Positions 1 to 6,488 of a stretch of DNA of 10,928 nt are shown here, one piece after another. The notes beneath the pieces were generated by a model. That model was given only the letters and a program-made list of their open reading frames with translations, made no database searches and was not told where the DNA came from. The DNA is from JAFGJU01 sp964570935. Its GTDB lineage: Bacteria; Eisenbacteria; RBG-16-71-46; JAFGJU01. The DNA lies in the NCBI GenBank assembly GCA_964570935.1, contig CAZMZP010000011.1, positions 1 to 10,928 on the forward strand, written 5' to 3'. How positions within the stretch are numbered: the first letter of the stretch is position 1; every line of letters starts with the position of its first letter. A program made the position numbers and the translations under genes.

Positions 1-2
1 AC

Positions 3-416
3 CCCGGCCCCATAACGCCTGACGCGATTCCGCGCGACGGCTACTCGCAGTCGGTCGACATCGCGCTGGCCAAGATGGCGTTCGTCATCCTCTTGCCGGC
101 GTCCGCGGTGGGTGTCGAGACCCCGGAGAGCCCGACTTCCGACCTCCGGCTGCACATGCCGTACCCCAACCCGATAGCGGGCGCCACGCTCATAGCTTTC
201 GAGTTGCCCGAGCCCGCCCGCGCAAGACTGATCGTCTACGACGTCACCGGGCGGGTCGTTCGCGTCGTCGGAGAGGACGTCTACAGGGCCGGGCGGAACG
301 AGATCCCATGGAACGGCACCGACGGCAGTGGCGAGCGCGTTGCCTCGGGCGTCTACCTGATTCGGCTTGAGTCGGGTGGAAAGGAAGCCAGCAGGAAGGC
401 GATTGTCCTGAGGTAG
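3..416 (+). CDS. C-terminal part of a probably secreted protein ending in a FlgD-like Ig domain (5' truncated)
   Basis: The frame is open from the first base of the window to a TAG at 414-416, so the gene very likely begins upstream. The ATG at 75 is probably internal, because it falls inside a strand-like hydrophobic run (MAFVILLPASAVGVE) typical of the end of a preceding domain. The last 90 or so residues follow the FlgD-like C-terminal Ig pattern: PYPNP, then FELP, LIVYDVTGRVVR, a glycine-rich turn with a tryptophan (IPWNGTDGSGE), VASGVYLIRL and a closing RKAIVLR strand. In Bacteroidota-like and related candidate phyla this module sits at the C-terminus of large extracellular proteins (proteases, repeat proteins) and is linked to secretion or surface attachment. 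The function of the missing N-terminal part cannot be told. A short stand-alone protein starting at 75 is possible but less likely. Confidence 0.75.
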   Translation, partial: PGPITPDAIPRDGYSQSVDIALAKMAFVILLPASAVGVETPESPTSDLRLHMPYPNPIAGATLIAFELPEPARARLIVYDVTGRVVRVVGEDVYRAGRNEIPWNGTDGSGERVASGVYLIRLESGGKEASRKAIVLR

Positions 417-531
417 CTCCGCTCTGTTTCCCTCCCCATCGGTCTCCGGGCCATCCGTCCGACTCCCGGCGCTCCACACAGGCGCCGACAAGCGCGTCCC
501 GCCTCCCCACCACAACCTCACCACCACGGGC

Positions 532-560
532 TTGACAAGAGAAGCCTCAAGCTCTACTTT
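532..560 (+). promoter_or_regulatory. Candidate sigma-70-type promoter for the two-component operon
   Basis: TTGACA at 532-537, a perfect -35 hexamer, is followed after exactly 17 bp by TACTTT at 555-560, which matches three of six -10 positions including the key TA...T. Transcription would begin near 567, leaving a very short leader before the ATG at 584. The ribosome site is weak (GAGAG at 569-573). The rest of the 417-583 spacer shows no convincing terminator or other element. Confidence 0.5.
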
Positions 561-583
561 AGGCGGGCGAGAGTGACGACATC

Positions 584-2107
584 ATGAAACTGCGAGTGTG
601 TTTATCTAATCTCACGATGCTCCTCATTGTCTGCGGACTTGCGACCGTGGGCCGTGGAGATGCCTTTGCCGATCCTGCGCCGACTGCCGCCGGGGTCCAC
701 TCCGTGGTCGTGGCCTCGGACTCCGCGGTCGCGGCCACCCACGCCGCTGACAGCGTGAAGGTACTGGCCGCCGCAAGGCGCGACTCCGCCAAACAGCTCG
801 GCACCGAGACTGCGAAAAGGGCCGATCAGCTTCTGAGTCAGGCCCCCGACCCCATTGAGGCCCTTGCAGATTACAGGCAGGCCGCGGACTACTTCGCCGT
901 CGCGGGCGACGTCCACGCGTTCGACAGTCTTAATGCCGTGGCGAACGGACTGGAATTGTCAATAGAGAGGGCCCGGAGATTCCCTTACGTGACGCTGGCG
1001 CTCCTTCTGGCGATCTTCGGCGCCTGTCTCACCACGACCATGACTGGAATGCGGCCTCATCGCACGCTGATCCTGGCCAGTCCGTTTCTCATCATACTCA
1101 TAATCTATGCCACGAGCGCTCTGGTGACGACGGTCGCCGCGCTGTACGGCATCACCGCCTGCTTCTTTGCGGGCGTCGTGGGGGTGAAGCTCGGACAGTG
1201 GGTCGCCATCAGGAGGCTCGGCAAAGAGCCACAGCGGGCCAGGCTGGTGGAGGCGCTGCTGGAGGCGTTCAGGGAGTTCGAGCACGGCGGGTGGAGCCGC
1301 GGCACGATCGTCAGTCTGATACGCACCTTCAGCCGCCTGTCCCTCGACCCCTCGCTCGCGCGGGGCGCAAAAGAACGGCTCAAGGCCAGGACGGAGGAGT
1401 TCTGTTCCATCGTGTATCCTCAGCTGGTGGGTCTGGCGGCTTTGCTCGGAGTCACGAAGTACGACCGCGAGACCGGGCTCGAGATCGCGTCGCTCAGCGG
1501 TATGTTGTGCAGCGCCCTCAAGGCGGCCAACGAGACTGTCCAGAGGGACCAGGACGTGGACGCCAGGAGCGTCGCCAAGATACTCAAGGGCCTCGAGGCG
1601 CTGCGGGCCGACCTGACCCAAGTACGGCGCGTCATCGAGGAGAATCCGGCCTGCTCGCTCGTCGACACCGTGAGGATGGTCGTCAACGCGAAGAAGGGCA
1701 TGCTCAAGGAGATGGGAATAGAGGTGGCCTTCCAGTTCTCGTGGGAACGGGACGACTGCGTCAGCATCAGCAAGTCGCACCTGAGCAACATAGTCGAGAA
1801 CCTGATCACCAACTCCGTGGCCGCCATGCGGCTTTCACCCAGGAGGCGGCTCGTTTGCCAGGTGAGTCACGAACCCGCGGCAGTCCTGCTGACCGTGTCG
1901 GACACGGGGCCGGGCATCCAGCGAGAGCACCGCGAGGACATCTTCACCGAGCGGCCTGACGACGGCGGGCACGGATTCGGCCTTCCTCACGCGCGGAAGG
2001 TACTGCATTCGCGCGGAGGGAACATCTGGGTCGACAGCGTGGAACCCGGGGCTTCCATGAAGGTCCTGCTGCGGAGGTGGAAACCTGGAGGAGGCGTTCA
2101 TGACTAG
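584..2107 (+). CDS. Membrane sensor histidine-kinase-like ATPase, no canonical H-box
   Basis: This is probably the sensor of a two-component system whose partner is the next gene. Residues 1-29 look like a signal peptide or signal anchor (cut likely after AFA). Residues 30-133 form an alanine-rich, helical, presumably periplasmic segment. Three hydrophobic helices follow (about 134-154, 161-178, 179-203). The cytoplasmic part ends in a clear GHKL/HATPase_c domain at about 390-500: N-box ENLITNSVAAM (N406, N410), G1 box DTGPGI (D440, G442, G444) and G2 box GHGFGL (462-467). Between the last helix and the ATPase, residues 204-390 look helical but lack the usual HE.R.P phospho-acceptor motif. 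The only histidine there is H234 (FREFEHGGWSRG). It may use H234, have a divergent dimerisation domain, or act without autophosphorylation. The stop overlaps the start of the regulator gene by 8 bp, so the two are almost certainly co-translated. The ligand is unknown. Confidence 0.85.
   Translation: MKLRVCLSNLTMLLIVCGLATVGRGDAFADPAPTAAGVHSVVVASDSAVAATHAADSVKVLAAARRDSAKQLGTETAKRADQLLSQAPDPIEALADYRQAADYFAVAGDVHAFDSLNAVANGLELSIERARRFPYVTLALLLAIFGACLTTTMTGMRPHRTLILASPFLIILIIYATSALVTTVAALYGITACFFAGVVGVKLGQWVAIRRLGKEPQRARLVEALLEAFREFEHGGWSRGTIVSLIRTFSRLSLDPSLARGAKERLKARTEEFCSIVYPQLVGLAALLGVTKYDRETGLEIASLSGMLCSALKAANETVQRDQDVDARSVAKILKGLEALRADLTQVRRVIEENPACSLVDTVRMVVNAKKGMLKEMGIEVAFQFSWERDDCVSISKSHLSNIVENLITNSVAAMRLSPRRRLVCQVSHEPAAVLLTVSDTGPGIQREHREDIFTERPDDGGHGFGLPHARKVLHSRGGNIWVDSVEPGASMKVLLRRWKPGGGVHD
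2087..2094 (+). promoter_or_regulatory. Strong Shine-Dalgarno for the response-regulator gene
   Basis: GGAGGAGG lies inside the last codons of the kinase gene and ends 5 nt before the ATG at 2100. It fixes that start and suggests that the regulator is made efficiently, possibly in excess over the kinase, whose own ribosome site is weak. Confidence 0.75.
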
Positions 2108-3536
2108 AAAGGGAGGCGACTCGAAGCTGCCGAAGGTGCTCGTGGCGGACGACGACAGTAGATACCTGGAGGAGACCGTGGACGACCTCCGGGACTCGTA
2201 CTCCTGCCTGACCGCTTCCAGTCCCTCCGAGGCGCTGGCAAAGGTCATGAGGGATGAGCCCGACATCGTCCTCCTGGACGTCAAGTTCGAGGACGAAGAG
2301 GAGGCCGGCCTGAGAGTGCTTTCAGAGATCCGGCACAGCCGGCCGCTCATAAACGTGATAATGGTCACCGACGCGAAGGAGCCGCGCACCGCGGTCGCCG
2401 CCATTCGGAGCGGCGCCTTCGAATTTGTGACGAAGGACAGGCCGGTGGACGAACTGAAGGCCGTCATCGACAGGGCGCTCCAGGTGAGCGACTGGAGACG
2501 GCAGAGTCACCTCCTGAGGAAGGAGAACCTCCAGAGGGCCAGACAGATGGTGGGTGCGAGCGAGGCCATGAACCGTCTGTTCGTGCAGATCGACACCGTG
2601 GCGCCCGTGGACGGCACCGTTTTCATCGTGGGCGAGAAGGGCGTGGGAAAGGAGCTCGTCGCCAGGGAAATACACAGAAGGAGCGCCAGGAAGGCCGAAG
2701 AGTTTGTCGTGGCGGACTGCTTCCGGCTGCCCGCCCTGCTGGCGGAGAGCGAGCTCTTCGGCCACGAAAAAGGCGCCTTTACCGACGCGGTGGACCAGAG
2801 GATTGGCTGTTTTGAACTGGCGACCAAAGGGACACTGTTTCTTGACGAAATCGGCGACCTCGACCCGTTCGTACAGGGCAAACTCCTGCGCGTGCTGGAG
2901 TACCGCGAGTTCAAGCGCGTCGGAGGCAACGAGACGCTCACGACCAACGCCCGCTTCGTCGCGGCCACGAACAGGAACCTGCCCGAGCTGGTGGAGCGAG
3001 GGAAATTCCGGGCAGACCTGTACGACAGACTCGGGACGATCTGCATCCGCGTGCCGCCCCTCCGTGACAGGAGGGACGACATTCCCCTGCTTGTCGAACA
3101 CTTCGTGAAGGAGTTCTCAGTGCGGTTCGACAAGCCGGTGCAGCGCGTGGACGGCGGCGTCATGGAAGCGCTCCAGAGCCGCGACTGGGCTGGAAACGTC
3201 CGGGAGCTTCGCAGCAGGATCGAGGGGGCCGTGCTGGCGTGCTCCGACAGCGTGCTCAAGGACGAAGACTTCAACTTCTTCGGAGGCGGAGACAGGACGA
3301 GGCCGGGTTCGCAGATCGGACCCGCGGGAGCCGGCACGCAGGACTCCGGCGTCGGCGGCGCCGCGGGCGGGGCCGGGCCGGCTGACTATCTGGAGGCGAA
3401 GGCCGCGTTCAAGCGCCAGTACATAGAGAGCATGCTCGACAGGGCGGGCAGGAACATAACGCTCGCCGCGGAGATGGCGGGCCTGCCGCGCAGAAGCTTC
3501 CAGAGGATCATGAAGGACGCCGGCGTGAAGGCGTAG
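2100..3536 (+). CDS. NtrC-family sigma-54-dependent response regulator
   Basis: A DNA-binding activator that would remodel sigma-54 RNA polymerase after phosphorylation by the upstream kinase. The receiver domain (about 11-128) has acidic pocket D17-D19, phospho-acceptor D60, T90 and K112. Its loop after D60 is unusually acidic (KFEDEEEAG) and lacks the common MPG.DG motif. The AAA+ domain (about 150-385) has Walker A GEKGVGKE (178-185), GAFTDA (225-230) in place of GAFTGA, Walker B GTLFLDEIGD (244-253), sensor I with AATNRN (288-293), FRADLYDRL (303-311) with the arginine-finger region, and sensor II WAGNVREL (363-370). A glycine/alanine-rich linker (395-427) leads to a Fis-type helix-turn-helix (about 430-478; NITLAAEMAGLPRRSFQRIMK). 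The full domain set and length (478 aa) are normal for the family. No sigma-54 promoter that it might control was found in the window. It converges on purF with only an 18-bp gap. Confidence 0.95.
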   Translation: MTRKGGDSKLPKVLVADDDSRYLEETVDDLRDSYSCLTASSPSEALAKVMRDEPDIVLLDVKFEDEEEAGLRVLSEIRHSRPLINVIMVTDAKEPRTAVAAIRSGAFEFVTKDRPVDELKAVIDRALQVSDWRRQSHLLRKENLQRARQMVGASEAMNRLFVQIDTVAPVDGTVFIVGEKGVGKELVAREIHRRSARKAEEFVVADCFRLPALLAESELFGHEKGAFTDAVDQRIGCFELATKGTLFLDEIGDLDPFVQGKLLRVLEYREFKRVGGNETLTTNARFVAATNRNLPELVERGKFRADLYDRLGTICIRVPPLRDRRDDIPLLVEHFVKEFSVRFDKPVQRVDGGVMEALQSRDWAGNVRELRSRIEGAVLACSDSVLKDEDFNFFGGGDRTRPGSQIGPAGAGTQDSGVGGAAGGAGPADYLEAKAAFKRQYIESMLDRAGRNITLAAEMAGLPRRSFQRIMKDAGVKA

Positions 3537-3554
3537 GGTCGCACGCGCCGGGGG

Positions 3555-4982
3555 TCAGCGAAGCTGCCTTCTGCCACACTCCAAAGCCATCTTCCCGCCG
3601 TTCTCCCCCACCGGTTCCGGATAGCATTCGCCGAAACAGGCGTAGCAGTAATCGCCGGGCCTGCTGACGCACGACTTGAGGCCCTTGACCGACAGGTAAG
3701 CGAGCGTGTCCACCTCTAGAAACTCCCCGATCTCTTTCACCGAGTGGCTGGACGCTATCAGCTTGGCCCTGCTCGGAGTGTCAATCCCGTAGAAACAGGA
3801 GCCGACGATCGGCGGCGACCCCACCCTGAAGTGCACTTCCCGGGCGCCGGCCTTCCTTATCAGTCTGATGAGCTTTCTGCTCGTCGTACCACGCACTATC
3901 GAGTCGTCCACTACCACGACCCGCCTGCCCCTCAGAATGTCCCTCACAGGATTGAACTTCAGCTTGACCGCCTGGTCCCTGACCCGCTGGATCGGGTCTA
4001 TGAACGTGCGCCCCACGTAGTGATTACGAATGAGCCCCAGCTCGAACGGAAGGCCGGAGCCCTCCGCATACCCCAGGGCGGCCGAATTGCTCGAGTCCGG
4101 CACCGCCATCACGATGTCCGCGCCGGCCGGCGCCTCCTCGGCCAGTGTCCGGCCGAGCTTTCGCCTGACCTTGTCCACGCTCTCTCCGAACACCGTGCTG
4201 TCCGGCCGCGAGAAATATATGAGCTCGAAGATGCAGTGGGCCTTCCCCGTGCTCTTCAGGGCCTGTGAGGTCCGCGCCCCGCTCTTGTCGATGACAACCA
4301 TCTCGCCCGCGTTCACCGGACCGACGTACTTCGCGCCGATGATGTCAAGGCCGCAAGTCTCCGACGCCAGGCACCAGCCGTTTCCGAGCTTCCCGACGCA
4401 CAGGGGGCGGAACCCCCTCGGGTCGCAAGCGCCTATGAGCTTGTCCTCGGTCATCATCACGAGCGCGAGCGCGCCCTTCACCTCTGACAGCGCGTCCTTC
4501 AGTTTCGTCTCGATCGAGCGCCCCCTTGAGTGCGCGATCAGGTGAGCCACGATCTCGGTGTCCATTGTCGTCTGAAAGATGGAGCCGTGCGCCTCCATCC
4601 TCCGCCTCAGCTCTCTGGCGTTGACGAGATTGCCGTTGTGGGCGATGGCAAGCTTCCCGCCCTGGTAGTTTACGAGAAGGGGTTGCGCGTTCTCGAGCGT
4701 CGTGCGGCCCGTGGTCGAGTAGCGGTTGTGCCCGATGGCGATACTGCCAGGAAGACCCTTCAACACCTCCGCCGTGAGGACGTCGCTCACCAGTCCGAGG
4801 CCCTTGTGACCCTTGACGCAAGCGCCGTCGGACGAGACTATGCCCGCGCTCTCCTGACCTCTGTGCTGAAGCGAGTAGAGCCCGAAGTACACCAGCTCGG
4901 CCGCGCGCCTGGCGCCGAAAACCCCGAAGATGCCGCAGCCGTCGCGAAAGCGGTCAATCTTGTCGTCCGTTCTGTTTCTCAT
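3555..4982 (-). CDS. purF: Amidophosphoribosyltransferase (PRPP amidotransferase), Fe-S type
   Basis: Catalyses the first committed step of purine synthesis: PRPP plus glutamine gives 5-phosphoribosylamine. The 475-residue length fits the Bacillus-type enzyme (about 476). The N-terminal Ntn glutaminase starts at C16 (DGCGIFG) after a 15-residue propeptide that should be cleaved, and is followed by SLQHRGQESAGI and GHNRYSTTG. The C-terminal PRPP transferase domain has the PRPP loop VVVVDDSIVRGTTSRK (355-370). Four cysteines at positions matching the Bacillus 4Fe-4S ligands are present (C250, C396, and C446/C449 in DYCYACF), so an oxygen-sensitive cluster is expected. The ATG overlaps the TGA of the preceding PurS-like gene as ATGA, with no clear ribosome site, which points to translational coupling. 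It is the last gene of the minus-strand operon seen here. No hairpin plus T-run terminator is visible in the 18 bp to the convergent regulator gene. Confidence 0.98.
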   Translation of the reverse strand: MRNRTDDKIDRFRDGCGIFGVFGARRAAELVYFGLYSLQHRGQESAGIVSSDGACVKGHKGLGLVSDVLTAEVLKGLPGSIAIGHNRYSTTGRTTLENAQPLLVNYQGGKLAIAHNGNLVNARELRRRMEAHGSIFQTTMDTEIVAHLIAHSRGRSIETKLKDALSEVKGALALVMMTEDKLIGACDPRGFRPLCVGKLGNGWCLASETCGLDIIGAKYVGPVNAGEMVVIDKSGARTSQALKSTGKAHCIFELIYFSRPDSTVFGESVDKVRRKLGRTLAEEAPAGADIVMAVPDSSNSAALGYAEGSGLPFELGLIRNHYVGRTFIDPIQRVRDQAVKLKFNPVRDILRGRRVVVVDDSIVRGTTSRKLIRLIRKAGAREVHFRVGSPPIVGSCFYGIDTPSRAKLIASSHSVKEIGEFLEVDTLAYLSVKGLKSCVSRPGDYCYACFGECYPEPVGENGGKMALECGRRQLR

Positions 4983-5632
4983 GCGCGGATGACGTCCAGT
5001 CTCCCCTCGATCTCTTCCACAACGTCAAGCATCATAGCAGGAGTGTGCGGGCTTTCAACAAGATACCATCCCTCCGAGTGAGGGTTGGCGAGCAGACCCT
5101 CGGTCCTGGAGCGGGTGGCGACCATCGACAGGGCGACGTCCGCGATGCGCTTGTCTGGGGCGTCCTGAGGCGTAATTCCGGGCCACCACAGGGTCAACCT
5201 CCTCAGCGAGATTAGCTCGGCCACTCTCATTCTCTCTCTCACTGCCGCCTCGGTAGGCCCGGCCTGCGGGTCTTCGTAAGACCACAGGGCCACGCCCAGA
5301 GCCTCACGGCAGTCGGCCCGGCCGTGCGGAATCGAATCGCCGGGCGCAACGACGACGTGACGGTGGGTGTTGGGGTTGACGAAGATCCCGGTGTTCTCGG
5401 CCAGGGTGGCCGTCAGCCCGGTGGCCCTGCCCGGCTCGCAGTCGAAACTCAGAAGCCACAGCGTTTCACGCCGGAGAGATCCCAGCACGTCCGCGTGACC
5501 CATCTTGCGCGCCAGGGTGTCGAACGCCGTCGCCGCGACCAAATCCGTTCCTATCGGCTGAATGCAGATGGCCGTCACGCTGGCGACCGCGCGTTGCTCT
5601 GGTCTCCCGACTGTGTTTTCTTCGGCACTCAC
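4979..5632 (-). CDS. purS: PurS-like FGAM synthase subunit, tandem two-domain fusion
   Basis: Predicted accessory subunit joining small PurL and PurQ in phosphoribosylformylglycinamidine synthase. Ordinary PurS is about 80-85 residues and works as a dimer; this protein has 217. Two PurS-like halves are visible: residues about 18-95 and about 111-193. Each has the central strand motif (SLRRETLW at 52-59, SLRRLTLW at 142-149, matching the VR.GK..EL strand of PurS) and the terminal motif (GIFVNPNTH at 82-90, GLLANPHSE at 179-187, matching LLAN.VIEDY). The second half also keeps a DPQ near its start (121-123), as in the LDPQG of PurS. A short linker (96-110) and a helical C-terminal tail (194-217) complete it. 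The GTG start is supported by AGGGG overlapping the purQ stop, 6 nt upstream. It sits 9 nt after purQ and overlaps purF by 4 bp. Assignment rests on motif alignment by eye plus operon slot; sequence divergence is high. Confidence 0.7.
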   Translation of the reverse strand: MSAEENTVGRPEQRAVASVTAICIQPIGTDLVAATAFDTLARKMGHADVLGSLRRETLWLLSFDCEPGRATGLTATLAENTGIFVNPNTHRHVVVAPGDSIPHGRADCREALGVALWSYEDPQAGPTEAAVRERMRVAELISLRRLTLWWPGITPQDAPDKRIADVALSMVATRSRTEGLLANPHSEGWYLVESPHTPAMMLDVVEEIEGRLDVIRA

Positions 5633-5641
5633 TCCACACCC

Positions 5642-6457
5642 CTACTGCAGATACCGGAGCAGTGAGTCAAACACTCTGCGTCCCGGGCCGGGCCGCGACA
5701 TGCGGTCCGAGTCCCCCCTGGCCTCGAGCTTGGCCTGCCCCCACGCGCCGGCGATCCGGTCGGGAACCTGCATCAGCCAGGTCGCCCGTTCCGGATGAGG
5801 CATCATGGCCATGACATTTCCATTTCCGTTCGAGATGGCGGCGGCCCCCAGGACTGAGCCGTTCGGGTTCGCGGGATACGCCTCAGCAAGTTCGCCGCTT
5901 CGCGTACAATACAAAACCCTAACCAGACGCTCTTTCTTCAACGTGTCCAGAGTGTCGCGGGACCGCGTCACGAACCTACCCTCGGCGTGGGCAATCGGAA
6001 GCGGCACGACCTCGCCTTCTTCCATCGCGCACGTGAACGCGGCTCGCCCCGGCTCTACCACCTTCACGAACACCCACTCGCAGAGGTAGCCGCTCCGTCC
6101 CTCGGTCCTGTTTGGTCCTAGCGCCATCTCCACTCTTCCTTGCGAAAGGCCCGGCACCAGGCCGGCTTCCACCAGTACTTGCGCGCCGTTGCAGATTCCC
6201 AGGACGGGCTTTCCCCTTCCTGCCTGAAGAGAGATTTCCTCCATGACCGCGTCCTTGGCCGCTATCGCGCCCGCCCTGACTCTGTCCTGGTAGGAGAACC
6301 CTCCGGGCAAAAGAAACGCGTCGAAGCTCGAGAGCAGACGGACGTCGAGATTCCAACGGAACACGGCCGCGTCAAGTCCGGCGGCGTTGAGTGCCCGCTC
6401 GGTTTCGTACTCGCAGTTGACGCCCGGAAACTGAATCACCGCTACTCTTGGTCTCAA
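5642..6457 (-). CDS. purQ: FGAM synthase glutaminase subunit PurQ
   Basis: Class I glutamine amidotransferase that supplies ammonia to PurL for conversion of FGAR to FGAM. The sequence opens with the family start VAVIQFPGVNCEYET, has LLPGGFSYQDRVRAGAIA (49-66), the nucleophile C89 in GICNGAQ, PIAHAEGRF (154-162) and the catalytic H221/E223 in MMPHPERATW. At 271 residues it is longer than the common form of about 225-230. Much of the extra length is a basic/polar segment between HPER and the last helix (about 236-262). The start is TTG at 6455-6457: no ATG or GTG occurs upstream before an in-frame stop at 6482-6484, the conserved N-terminus begins three residues in, and GAGG sits 7 nt before it. 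It lies 31 nt after purL and 9 nt before the PurS-like gene. Confidence 0.97.
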   Translation of the reverse strand: MRPRVAVIQFPGVNCEYETERALNAAGLDAAVFRWNLDVRLLSSFDAFLLPGGFSYQDRVRAGAIAAKDAVMEEISLQAGRGKPVLGICNGAQVLVEAGLVPGLSQGRVEMALGPNRTEGRSGYLCEWVFVKVVEPGRAAFTCAMEEGEVVPLPIAHAEGRFVTRSRDTLDTLKKERLVRVLYCTRSGELAEAYPANPNGSVLGAAAISNGNGNVMAMMPHPERATWLMQVPDRIAGAWGQAKLEARGDSDRMSRPGPGRRVFDSLLRYLQ

Positions 6458-6464
6458 GCCGAAA

Positions 6465-6468
6465 CCTC
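6465..6468 (-). promoter_or_regulatory. Ribosome binding site supporting the TTG start of purQ
   Basis: On the minus strand GAGG is followed by 7 nt and then the TTG at 6457. There is no alternative ATG or GTG between the in-frame upstream stop and the conserved N-terminus, so this site decides the start. Confidence 0.55.
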
Positions 6469-6488
6469 GTTCAGGAGAAGCTCAAACA

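Noticed and set aside
799..814. GG-N10-GC sequence resembling a sigma-54 promoter
   Set aside because: It lies inside the kinase coding region with no gene start just downstream, and weak -24/-12 matches are common by chance in GC-rich DNA.
959..1780. Open frame of 273 codons antisense to the sensor kinase, and others opposite the regulator
   Set aside because: Low-information shadow frames with no start context; the plus-strand genes have clear domains.
3556..3566. CAGC-GAA-GCTG hairpin at the convergent ends of the regulator gene and purF
   Set aside because: The stem is only four base pairs, falls within the purF stop region, and no T-run follows on either strand.
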